A stretch of DNA of 64,000 bases from Micavibrio_A sp041655955 (GTDB lineage: Bacteria; Pseudomonadota; Alphaproteobacteria; Micavibrionales; Micavibrionaceae): contig JBBAEN010000002.1 of NCBI GenBank assembly GCA_041655955.1, positions 744,001 to 808,000 on the forward strand, in the 5' to 3' direction. The position numbers and the translations under genes are program-made. Below, piece by piece: positions 32,001 to 40,009 of this stretch. The notes under the pieces were generated by a model, which saw only the letters and a program-made list of their open reading frames with translations, made no database searches and was not told the DNA's origin. The first letter of the stretch is position 1, and the number at the start of each line of letters is the position of its first letter.

Positions 32001-34858
32001 TGCGCTGTGGCAGCGGAGGTGATGGAGCATTCGGCCTCTGGGCGCCATTCCACTGTATTATCATTGATATAAGCATTTCCTGCCCCTTTGACCTTGGCCG
32101 CGGCGATCTTCTGCTTTTCAATGACGATTTTTACCGGTGTCCCTGCGGCAGGCGTGCCGTCGGGGGTTACAACGATGGCCTGAATGGATGCGGGCTCGCC
32201 CGCGCCGAAAACCCATTGCGCTGTTTTCAGGCCGACAAGCCTGTCAACGCCGATATAGTCTGCCTCGGCATATCCCGCGATTGATTTTCCGCGGTCGTCG
32301 CGCACGGCGCTTTCTACATTGAGCTTGCCATAGACAATCTCTTTTTCCGGAAGGGTGAATATATCGCTCCAGCTTCCGTCCTGATCGAGCTTCGCCTCTT
32401 TCTGGTAGATGTCCTGTGTGTGTGTTTCTTCATCAAAGCTGTCAAAAGAAAAATCCTTTGCAGCAGGATGGGGTGAGCGGAAAGGGCGGCTCTTCAGCGT
32501 GATCGTTGTCCGCGAAGCGGCGTCCGTATAAGGGCCGCCGGAATGAAGGCTTGCGGAAGTCTGCAATTCCATTTTGTCGCCCGAAGAGAAAACAGTGCCG
32601 TTTATTTCAGCCGTAACGCGGAAAGCTGCGGGCGTAAAATCGCTGACAAGGACGCTCATAGGATAAAAATCCTGCGTTGAAATACGGCCATCCTTTGTAA
32701 TTTTTGCGGATAGCTTAAAGCTGTACCATCCTATGGCGGCGCTTTTGGGGATCGTATATTCGCCGGAAAAGCTTCCGAATGGGTTTAACGATATGCCGTT
32801 TATTTCTTCAACTTTCTTGCCCGCCGCATCGTATATTTCCAGCGTGTAGTCAGCCTTGGGCGGCTCTATAAAGCGATCCGTATCCTGATGACGGACATAG
32901 ACCTTATATTGCATCGTGTCGCCCGCGCGGTAGATGCCCTGCGCGGTCATGCCCCATGCTTTCATATGCGCGAATTCGGGTTGCATATAGGAATAAATCC
33001 CGCTCGACACATCCCACATGCTGATTTCATAATCATAACTTACAGGCAGGAGAGCCATATCGCCGTCTTTGTCCACACGGATGAAAAGGCGCGGGTCGCT
33101 ATCTTTATAAGATTGGAAAAGCGAAAGATCGGGATCCATTTCCGATAAGCCGGGAAGGGCGGCAATTCCGCTCTCATCCGTTTGCACGCTTGCGCGTATA
33201 TCTTCCGGCGGCTTTAATGCCGAGAGAACGCCTTTATAAACGGTTACCGTCGCATCTTGTACGGCTTCGCCCGTCGCCAGATCCGTAACCCATACGAGCG
33301 AGGAAAAATGGCCGAGCTTCGCATGGAGTTGATAGGGCGTTACTTGCGCAAAAAGGCGCGCGGATTGAGGCGCTTTGTGCGGCGCTTCGGGGAGGGTTTC
33401 TATATGGCCGTAAAATGCGCCGCTTTCCCCGCCCAAAAAGCCGCGAATGCCCGCGGGCACGGCAAATTGCACATCCTGAACCTTCGGCACGGCGGCAGGC
33501 TCGCTTGTATGTTCTGCCAGACCTTCGCTTGTTATTGTGGTGTAATTAAAGGAGAAAGCGTCCAGATTATTCACATAGACCGGAACGTCGCTGTCGCTGT
33601 TTTTTTCAAGAACGGCATCGCGGTAGGCAAGCTCGTAATTGGGATTGCGGTGGCCGGTTGCGAATTCAAAGCTGAACGGGGCCAAAGGGCGGCCAAACTC
33701 ATCCTTGAGGCCGCTGAGCCGAACCGTTTTCTCACGCTTGATAAAAGCGATTATTTTTTGCCAGATTGTTTGTTTCTGATCGCCAAGCGTAACGGTATAG
33801 GTTTGTGCAGCGCGCAGATTGACAGGCAGGGCAATACGGAAATCGTAATCATTGTTAAAACGATCGGAGCGTAGCCCCGACCAGTCCCGGCCATGAAAGC
33901 GCTCCCACGGGTTAAAGCCCTTAACGCCGCCGGATAGATCGGGCGTAAAGGCAATATTCTTTTCCACTTCGGAGCGCAGGACGGGGGCGCTGAAAGCGAG
34001 AGCCGCGGTCTGTAGCGGATCGCAGAGCGATTCCGCCTTTTGCGGAGCGGAAGGGGAGATGACGACTTCCTTGCGATCCTTGTCGCGGCAGACGAGGCCG
34101 TTAAAGCTGAACTCAGGAAAGGTTGCCAGCTTGCGCAAGGAAAAATCACGGATGCTTTTTTGCTCCCCTTCGACGGATAAGAGGCCGGGGCCTTCCTTCA
34201 ATTCATACTGGATGCCGGGGGCAAGCGGGGTGCGCGGCTTGATAAGCCATCCTTGCCGCGCCTCGGCACCGTCCTTGAGCGCAGGCGGCGTTTCATCTTC
34301 TTCATCCGGGCTTGCCGTGACATAAACGCTGCTCTTATCGGCCGGGTTATAAAAATGAATGCTTTCTTCAACAGATTGCCGCGTGACGGCTTGCGTAAAA
34401 TTCAGGCGCATGACAGGAAGGGCCGGCCCTTCCCACTCGCGTAAATAAGCATACTGACCGGCGGGAAGTTCTGTCGTAAAACTATGGCGGGTTGTTTGTG
34501 CAAGCGACGCACCGTCTTCGGCCCTGATGACCGGCTTTATTTCCAGCGCGTAGCTTGTGGCTTTTTGCAAAGCGTCGTTTTCGCCGAGATTGCAGGCAAG
34601 GGCGGAGCTGTTCAGCCAGCGCCATTGACATGCAACGGGAGGGGTGATGGTTATACCGACTTCTTCCGCGCTTCGCTCCATGCGGCCCAGAGGGACGACC
34701 GGGCGGTTGAATTCCAGCACGATTTGCCGCGTGGTCTGGACATTATCGCCGGCAGGGGTTATGCGCAATATGCTTAACCCGCTGTTTTCGCTTGATAACG
34801 CCTGCGAAGTCAGTGCAAAAAACATAACGCAGAACACGAACGAAAAGAAGCGATGCAT
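29039..34858 (-). CDS. Bacterial alpha-2-macroglobulin with thioester motif
   Basis: These large periplasmic proteins trap proteases that enter the envelope, using an internal thioester. The 1939-residue product has an N-terminal signal peptide (about residues 1-23, ALTSQALSS), macroglobulin-like MG domains, a bait region, and the thioester site C1444-W-E-Q, so the trap chemistry looks intact. No clear lipobox is seen, unlike E. coli YfhM, so membrane attachment is uncertain. A C-terminal beta-rich domain follows the alpha-helical thioester domain. It is the first gene of the operon with pbpC. Length is near the upper end for the bacterial family. Confidence 0.93.
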   Translation of the reverse strand: MHRFFSFVFCVMFFALTSQALSSENSGLSILRITPAGDNVQTTRQIVLEFNRPVVPLGRMERSAEEVGITITPPVACQWRWLNSSALACNLGENDALQKATSYALEIKPVIRAEDGASLAQTTRHSFTTELPAGQYAYLREWEGPALPVMRLNFTQAVTRQSVEESIHFYNPADKSSVYVTASPDEEDETPPALKDGAEARQGWLIKPRTPLAPGIQYELKEGPGLLSVEGEQKSIRDFSLRKLATFPEFSFNGLVCRDKDRKEVVISPSAPQKAESLCDPLQTAALAFSAPVLRSEVEKNIAFTPDLSGGVKGFNPWERFHGRDWSGLRSDRFNNDYDFRIALPVNLRAAQTYTVTLGDQKQTIWQKIIAFIKREKTVRLSGLKDEFGRPLAPFSFEFATGHRNPNYELAYRDAVLEKNSDSDVPVYVNNLDAFSFNYTTITSEGLAEHTSEPAAVPKVQDVQFAVPAGIRGFLGGESGAFYGHIETLPEAPHKAPQSARLFAQVTPYQLHAKLGHFSSLVWVTDLATGEAVQDATVTVYKGVLSALKPPEDIRASVQTDESGIAALPGLSEMDPDLSLFQSYKDSDPRLFIRVDKDGDMALLPVSYDYEISMWDVSSGIYSYMQPEFAHMKAWGMTAQGIYRAGDTMQYKVYVRHQDTDRFIEPPKADYTLEIYDAAGKKVEEINGISLNPFGSFSGEYTIPKSAAIGWYSFKLSAKITKDGRISTQDFYPMSVLVSDFTPAAFRVTAEINGTVFSSGDKMELQTSASLHSGGPYTDAASRTTITLKSRPFRSPHPAAKDFSFDSFDEETHTQDIYQKEAKLDQDGSWSDIFTLPEKEIVYGKLNVESAVRDDRGKSIAGYAEADYIGVDRLVGLKTAQWVFGAGEPASIQAIVVTPDGTPAAGTPVKIVIEKQKIAAAKVKGAGNAYINDNTVEWRPEAECSITSAATAQECVFTPETAGTYKATAIITDTKGRAHQTTYRLWVSGKDYVQWHDGRNSHALSIVPESGSYKVGDTARYLVQNPYPGARALITIERYGILDSFIQTFDSSTPVIEIPVKPDYVPGFYLSATVASPRVDAPPPELGQIDMGKPAFRTGYIQTDIIDPYKQVKVEAVTDKDIYRPRETVQLSLSASPLNPDGRQEPLELAVAVLDESVFDLMAEGRKAFDPYAGFYSLDAVDVANYSLMTRLLGRQKFEKKGANPGGDGGVDIGMRNIFKFVSYWNPSVPVGADGTAKISFEAPDNLTGWKILALAVSPTDRMGLGEAGFKVNRETEIRPVMPNNVREGDSFSAGFSVMNRTDAPRTITISINAQGDLAGNKETAQDYTLTLEPYKRETVHVPLQAAMLPVNRDAGNGTILFSVSAGDSSDRDGLEHSLPVLKSRITEMAAFYGSTTEELVSLPFSVPSGVHSDTGEISVTLSPSVIASLDGAFRYMRDYTYMCWEQRLSMAVAANHYKALKPYLSDDTVWDGAEELAQDILSASPSYQAPNGGMTYYNGKDAYVDPYLSAYTALAFQWLKQAEHRIPANVEENLEKYLMGFMRNNIAPAHYGDDMIATVRAVILAAYADKITKDDVLRLRPQIQAMGLFGKAHYMLAAQKFDETKEAAQQALDAILAQGVESSGKLSFNQSYSAGYERILATPMRDNCAVLSALLAQNERNMLNDTAPKIVRAITQTRSKRDHYENTQENLFCMNALIDYARQYEGQNPAMTLKAQLGEEIFGAASFNSLKDSPVTLEKPLDESMEGRGGTISMKKEGEGRYYYTARLQYAPKDAGAHTVNAGMDIRRVYSALSDGAWKEISSPATLKRGDLVRVDLYLSIPTARNFVVVDDPLPGALETINRDLATSSQHDAASAEDEDEWTGFGSSRWSFYHKELRHDSARFYADWLPAGKYRLSYMAQAIAAGSFDAPPVKAEEMYDPDIYGMGLKEQVVVDENP

Positions 34859-34986
34859 GGCACGGCCTTTCAGATATATGATGCTGGAAAGGCGACTATA
34901 GAAAAGAAAGATACTGGCATCAACGCCTATATTTGCCTTAATGAGGGAAAGATATATCTCTATTCGCCAAGCGGGGAGGACGTAGC

Positions 34987-35427
34987 ATGAATAAAAAAGA
35001 GGTGGAAAAGCTTATAAAGGATGCGGACGCTTATTGCCGCGAGCAAGGCTTGCGTTTTACGGAGCCGCGCCGTTATGTGCTGGAGATTATCGCCTCTTCC
35101 GCAAAACCTCTCGGCGCCTACGCAATCCTCGAAAAGCTCGGCTCCTATATAGAGTCGCCCAAACCGCCAACAGCGTACCGCGCCATTGAGTTTTTAAGCG
35201 GGAACGGTTTTATCCACCGGATAGAAAGCCTGAACGCCTATGTCGTCTGTGGAACCGATCACAGGCATACAGGCTCGCAGTTCCTTATATGCGGTTCATG
35301 CGGGAAGGTTGTCGAGGCGCATCTATGCCATGTGCCGGAAGGGCTTGCAAAACAGGCGGAAATAGCGGGGTTCCGCCTGACCCGCTGGAATGCCGAGCTT
35401 CACGGCCTGTGTGATGCATGTTCATGA
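34987..35427 (+). CDS. Fur-family transcriptional regulator, probably Zur
   Basis: The 146-residue protein has an N-terminal winged helix (GLRFTEPRRYVLEII, then PPTAYRAIEFL) and a C-terminal metal-binding dimerisation domain with two CxxC pairs (CGSCG, CDAC) and His-rich GTDHRHTG. Structural zinc sites and the sequence of the recognition helix are most like Zur, which represses zinc uptake genes when zinc is plentiful. GGGGAGGA precedes the ATG. No zinc transporter is adjacent, so its targets must lie elsewhere. Fur or another relative cannot be excluded. Confidence 0.82.
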   Translation: MNKKEVEKLIKDADAYCREQGLRFTEPRRYVLEIIASSAKPLGAYAILEKLGSYIESPKPPTAYRAIEFLSGNGFIHRIESLNAYVVCGTDHRHTGSQFLICGSCGKVVEAHLCHVPEGLAKQAEIAGFRLTRWNAELHGLCDACS

Positions 35428-35538
35428 TGGTGTAAGCGGGGAAGCGGCGCCGGAAACCGGTTGATTTATTTTTGCCATGGCGGCTGGCGGCGCCCGGCAG
35501 GCCTGTCTTTATCAAAGCAGATAGCTCAATCGGGTCTT

Positions 35539-36486
35539 CTACCATTCTAAGTCTTGTGCAGCCATGACGAATGCGACCGCCTGATTGCCTTTTTCGTTAT
35601 AGGTTAGTTTATCGAAGCTAAGAGCCGCCGCATGAGCGATGCCGCGCCCGTGATGATCTTTTGCCCGTGCAGGCTCGATTGTCAGGTAGCGCTTCCATTG
35701 AAAGCCGTCGCCGTCATCGGTCACGATAAGGTAAACGCCGTTATCTTTCCTCATCATAACGGCTTCCGCATGTCTTCCCTGATATTCGGGCGAAGCCTGA
35801 CGCCGCAGTATTTCTGCCCGCAGCGTCCCCGTTTCGATAAGATCCGTTTTTTTGCCGTACCCGATTTTATAAAGCCCGTGTTCAACGGCGTTCAAAAGAA
35901 GTCCGGCTATTCCCGCAAAAACCCGCTGCGGATTTGGGAAGCAGTTCGCAAGAAAGGGGGCGAGAGATTCCGCTTCTTCCAGTGTAGAAAAGCGGCATTT
36001 GCAGCTTTCCATCATCTGAAATGATTTTTGATAACGGAAAATCTCTTCGTTCAGGTTTTTATTATAGGAAGATTCGCGGCTGGCGGATTCGATGACGGAG
36101 CCAAGGATTCCTTCATCAAAAGGCTTGGCCATATAATAAAAAACGCCCGCCTGAATGCCCTCCTGAATGTCCTTTGCGCTGGAAGCGCCTGTAATCATGA
36201 TAATGGGTATCCGTGAAAAAAGGGGATGTTGCCTGATATGATGCGCCGCGCTCATGCCATCCATGACGGGCATGATGCGATCCATCAGGATTATATCAAT
36301 ATCGCCTTGGGTTTCTTCCAGAATGCCGATGGCCTGCTGGCCGTTCTCGACGCAAAGAATTTCATGCCCCAACGGTTTGATCTGCTCAATCAGGAGATGC
36401 CGTTCCAGGACGTCATCTTCGGCGATAAGCACGCGCAGCTTTCTATCGTCTTTTTTGCGAAATTTAAGAATATTATCGGCGAGCAT
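35539..36486 (-). CDS. Receiver-HATPase fusion regulator in the secretion operon
   Basis: The 315-residue protein joins a CheY-like receiver (residues about 17-135: acidic pocket E23-D24-D25, phospho-acceptor D69, T99, K121) to a GHKL ATPase domain (about 185-312) with an N-box (LLLNAVEHG, N199) and G-boxes (DDGDGF 257-262; HGRG 279-282). There is no dimerisation/phospho-His domain, so it is not a normal histidine kinase; the N-box resembles RsbW/SpoIIAB anti-sigma kinases. It is the last gene of the type I secretion operon, 8 bases after hlyD. A role as a phosphorylation-controlled serine kinase or partner-switch is inferred. Confidence 0.8.
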   Translation of the reverse strand: MLADNILKFRKKDDRKLRVLIAEDDVLERHLLIEQIKPLGHEILCVENGQQAIGILEETQGDIDIILMDRIMPVMDGMSAAHHIRQHPLFSRIPIIMITGASSAKDIQEGIQAGVFYYMAKPFDEGILGSVIESASRESSYNKNLNEEIFRYQKSFQMMESCKCRFSTLEEAESLAPFLANCFPNPQRVFAGIAGLLLNAVEHGLYKIGYGKKTDLIETGTLRAEILRRQASPEYQGRHAEAVMMRKDNGVYLIVTDDGDGFQWKRYLTIEPARAKDHHGRGIAHAAALSFDKLTYNEKGNQAVAFVMAAQDLEW

Positions 36487-36494
36487 CGTTTTTC

Positions 36495-37817
36495 TTACCT
36501 TTCGCTAAAAGCCGTTTTGAATGAATTATGAATTGGCTTTAGAAGATATTGGAGAATGGTTTTCTCTCCGGTGATAATTTCCGCCATCACCGTCATTCCG
36601 GGAAGGATTATATTGGAAGGGTTGGAGCCGACATATTCACGGTCGAGCTTAATGCGCCCCTGATAATATCTCTCTCCGTTCTGGGCATTAAAGGTCGTTG
36701 CGGAAATATGGTTGAGCTTGCCGTCCAAAAGACCGTAGCGTGAAAAATCATAACTGCTGAACTTGACCTTTACCGGCTGGCCTTCCTTTAAATGGCCGAT
36801 ATGCTGCGGCGGTATTTTTACCTGAACAACCATTTCGCTTTCTATGGGAACGATTTCCATGAGCGTTTCACCGGGTTTGGCAACAGCGCCAATCGTATTG
36901 ACGGAAAGCCCTTTGACGATCCCCGAAACGGGCGCGCGTATGTCGAGCCGCGCCGCGCGTTGCTCAAGCTTGTTGAGAATATCCTCGTGCTGAAGCCGCT
37001 CGGCCATAATGGCATCAAGCCGCTCGTTAATCTGATTCTCCTTCCCGAATTCAAGGGATGAAAGCCTGTTTCGATATTCGCGTATTTCTGCCTGCGTCGC
37101 CGCTATGCGGTTATTCAACCCGTCAATTTCACCTTTCAACGAATTCATGGTTTGCTGCGATTCAAGATAACGCGTTTCTGAAAGAAAGCCCTTTTGGTAA
37201 AGGGATTTGCGGTTATCGAATAGCTTCTGCGTGATTCCAAGGTTGTTGCGTGCCGTGCGGAGGTCGCCTTGCAGGATGTTAATCATACGCTTTTTTTGTT
37301 CTATCTGTTCCTCGATTATTTTCTTTTCTTCATTGCTCGTTTTCCCCATGGTAAGGAAAAAATTCTGCTGGTCGCGTATAATGTCCTGATGCTTTTCAGC
37401 ATATTGGGAGAAATCCGGCTCCCGTTTTTCGATAAAAGCGCGAAGCCGCTCTTCCTGCAAGAGCAGCGATATTTGCTTGCTTCTGGCCCTTTGCAAGTCC
37501 TCGCTCGTACCCGAACCGTCGAGAACAAGGAGCAATTGCCCTTTTTCTACAATGTCGCCTTCTTCAACGCCGATGGTTTTGATGATGCCGCCCTCAAGAT
37601 GCTGGACGACGCGTTGATAGCCATCCGGAACGACTTCGCCGGGGGCGCGCGCGACCTCGTTGATGTTCGTAAATGCCGCCCAGCCGATAAAGGCGAGGAT
37701 CGCCGTACAGATAACAACCATCGTTGTGCGTAAAATAGCCGGGCTTACGGCTTCTTCCAGTTGTATGGCTTGCGACAGGTAGCGCAATTGGGGTTCTTTC
37801 GCATCGTTTTTCGTCAT
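36495..37817 (-). CDS. Type I secretion membrane fusion protein (HlyD family)
   Basis: This 440-residue adaptor would link the ABC exporter to an outer membrane TolC channel. It has a cytoplasmic N-terminus, one membrane span (about residues 30-50), a split lipoyl domain (RVVQHLEGGIIKTI and DIRAPVSGIVKGL), a long coiled-coil hairpin (about 110-290) and a C-terminal beta domain. The sequence around VQHLEGGII is standard for the PrtE/HlyD family. It overlaps the upstream ABC gene by 4 bases. With the divergent tolC at 44444 a complete type I apparatus is encoded locally. Confidence 0.93.
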   Translation of the reverse strand: MTKNDAKEPQLRYLSQAIQLEEAVSPAILRTTMVVICTAILAFIGWAAFTNINEVARAPGEVVPDGYQRVVQHLEGGIIKTIGVEEGDIVEKGQLLLVLDGSGTSEDLQRARSKQISLLLQEERLRAFIEKREPDFSQYAEKHQDIIRDQQNFFLTMGKTSNEEKKIIEEQIEQKKRMINILQGDLRTARNNLGITQKLFDNRKSLYQKGFLSETRYLESQQTMNSLKGEIDGLNNRIAATQAEIREYRNRLSSLEFGKENQINERLDAIMAERLQHEDILNKLEQRAARLDIRAPVSGIVKGLSVNTIGAVAKPGETLMEIVPIESEMVVQVKIPPQHIGHLKEGQPVKVKFSSYDFSRYGLLDGKLNHISATTFNAQNGERYYQGRIKLDREYVGSNPSNIILPGMTVMAEIITGEKTILQYLLKPIHNSFKTAFSER

Positions 37818-40009
37818 GCGGCCTCCAAAACAAGATCGATCATTTTACTGCGCTCCCCCACCACGGCGCTTTCACCGCGGCGAAGATGGATAATCATATC
37901 CGCAAGAGTGAGGAAATCTTCGCGGTAGCTAATCAGGATGCAGGTTTTGGCGCCCTTGCTATCTTGTAAATATTTATAAAAATTCTTTCCGCTTTCACCC
38001 GAAAGGGCCGCGTTGGGAATTTCGTCGATCAGCATGATAGGCGCCGCGTGCAAATAAAGCCGCGCGAGCGCGAGGCGGATGGAAAAATCGCCCGAAATAA
38101 TATGCATATCATGACGGTTGATGATCGTATCAAGTCCGTTTGGCAGCGAGGTTGCATCATCGAGCGCCGCGGCCATAAAAAGCGCGTTTTCAATGTCATC
38201 CCGGCTTGCTATGGGGTTGGAAAGGCGCAAATTTTCAAGGAGGCTCCCTTCAAAAAAATCATGATGCTGTGGCAAATAGGCGATTTGTTTACGCAAGGAA
38301 AGCGCATCAAGCTGGCGCACATCAAAGCCGTCAATCTGGATAAAACCGCTATCAGGCTTATAGAGCCCTTTAATAAGTTTCAGGAGGCTTGTCTTGCCGG
38401 AGCCGTTTTCCCCTGTAATAACGGCAAGCTCGCCGGGACGGGCGGAAAAATTGACATTATTTAAAACCGGGTCGTCATTGCCGCTATATTTTAAAAAGAC
38501 ATTGGATATTTCAATCCCCCCCTTGATTGCGCCAAGCGTGGAAGACGTTTTATAAAGCTGTTCTTCCGTATCCATATCCATCAGCATGTTGACTTGCAGA
38601 ATGCTGTGGCGGATTTGTTCCAGCCGCGGGATCATGGTGCAGGCACTATAAAACGGCGTTATAACCCGCCAGACAAGGATCATGGCTGCGACGAGCGCGC
38701 CGGTGCTAAGCGTTCCGGCCCAGACCATATGAACGCCAAAACCGATCGTCATGACGGCTGATAAGACCGTCAGGAAATTTCCAAGCGTTTCCCCGACCAT
38801 CCCCAGATAGGAAAGGCGGAAATGGGCCATCATTTCCTTGCCGGACAGGTCACGGAATTTCTGCTCCCAAAGGGGCGCAAGCCCGAAGGTACGAATGCCC
38901 CTTATCTTTTCGAATGTTTCAATCGTAAATTGCTGGCGTGCCGTAGTCGTTTTTGCCGCAAGGCGGATGGCCCGCCGCACATTCTTGTAAACAACATAAA
39001 ATAATATCCCGTAAAGCGCAGTAATGCCCAACGGGACAAGAACAAGCGGGCCGGCGATAAAATAAATGGCAAGGGCGGCAATGAGAACGAACGGCATCTC
39101 GATGGCAGAGAGGAAAACGGAGCCTGAGAAAAAATCGCGGATTGATTCAAATGTCCTGATCCTTGCCAATTGTGCGGAAACAGGGGCGCGCTCAAGCATA
39201 TCCGGCGGAAGGTTTAAAAGATGCGAAAATATTTTATTTCCGACGATATTATCCATGCGCGCCGCTACCCATGACAGGCCGCGGGATCTAACGGCGCGCA
39301 GGACGATTTCAAAACAGGCCGCGATAATCATGCCCGTAACAATCATCGGAAGGACGCCTGCGGAACCTGTGCCGATAACGCGGTTATAGATCAGCATGAT
39401 CATGAGCGGCGTTGTCAGGGATATGATATTGATGACCAGCCCTGCGCTGAGTATTTGCGCGAATGTTCCGTGAAACCGGCCTAAAAGAGCGTAAAACCAG
39501 TTGTGATTTGTGGCGGCCCGCATGAATTTTGACGTGGCCGGCCGGTTTTCATCATAATGTTCAAAGATGATAATATGCCCGCTTGTATTTCCTATCTTGC
39601 CAATGGGCGCGTAATAAACAGAATCATCTTTGAATATTTTAAACTTGTCACCCTCTCTTGCAATAACGACATAAGGCGTGCCGTGCGTATCGACAAAAAG
39701 TGCGGGAAATAATCTTTCATCGACGTCTTTCAGGCAAAGGCCAAGTTTTCTTGAAAAATATCCCAGCCGTGCAAGCGTATCCAGAATATCCATTTCATCA
39801 TAACTGTCTTTACCATAGGGAAGGCTTTGCAGAAGCCTGTATGTTTTGCAGCGCGGATCAAGCGCGAGAACGAGAGCGCAAAGACAGGACGACCATGCGT
39901 TTTCTCCTTCAAAGGCCCTGACGCCGGAGCGCCGCATAATATCAATCATCTGCCAGACGGGTTCTAGCTTTTCCGGCGGATCTTTGAGGGGGTCATAAAA
40001 TTTTTTCAA
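37814..40009 (-). CDS. Type I secretion ABC exporter with C39-like domain, partly degenerate ATPase
   Basis: The 731-residue protein has an N-terminal peptidase-C39-like domain (about residues 30-150; the catalytic Cys-His-Asp layout is not evident), six membrane spans (about 170-450) and a nucleotide-binding domain. Walker A is intact (G533-ENGSG-K539-T) and Walker B has Asp-Glu (IMLIDE), but the signature is S639-GDF instead of SGGQ and the H-loop His is replaced by Tyr (LISYRE). Start is TTG 40009, strongly supported by AGGAGG 7 bases upstream. It overlaps neighbours by 4 bases each side and probably pairs with the 40006-41718 product. Confidence 0.88.
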   Translation of the reverse strand: MKKFYDPLKDPPEKLEPVWQMIDIMRRSGVRAFEGENAWSSCLCALVLALDPRCKTYRLLQSLPYGKDSYDEMDILDTLARLGYFSRKLGLCLKDVDERLFPALFVDTHGTPYVVIAREGDKFKIFKDDSVYYAPIGKIGNTSGHIIIFEHYDENRPATSKFMRAATNHNWFYALLGRFHGTFAQILSAGLVINIISLTTPLMIMLIYNRVIGTGSAGVLPMIVTGMIIAACFEIVLRAVRSRGLSWVAARMDNIVGNKIFSHLLNLPPDMLERAPVSAQLARIRTFESIRDFFSGSVFLSAIEMPFVLIAALAIYFIAGPLVLVPLGITALYGILFYVVYKNVRRAIRLAAKTTTARQQFTIETFEKIRGIRTFGLAPLWEQKFRDLSGKEMMAHFRLSYLGMVGETLGNFLTVLSAVMTIGFGVHMVWAGTLSTGALVAAMILVWRVITPFYSACTMIPRLEQIRHSILQVNMLMDMDTEEQLYKTSSTLGAIKGGIEISNVFLKYSGNDDPVLNNVNFSARPGELAVITGENGSGKTSLLKLIKGLYKPDSGFIQIDGFDVRQLDALSLRKQIAYLPQHHDFFEGSLLENLRLSNPIASRDDIENALFMAAALDDATSLPNGLDTIINRHDMHIISGDFSIRLALARLYLHAAPIMLIDEIPNAALSGESGKNFYKYLQDSKGAKTCILISYREDFLTLADMIIHLRRGESAVVGERSKMIDLVLEAA

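Noticed and set aside
37814..40009. Active C39 peptidase domain (bacteriocin-type processing exporter)
   Set aside because: The N-terminal domain resembles C39 in size and place, but a catalytic Cys-His pair is not evident; it is treated as a C39-like docking domain.
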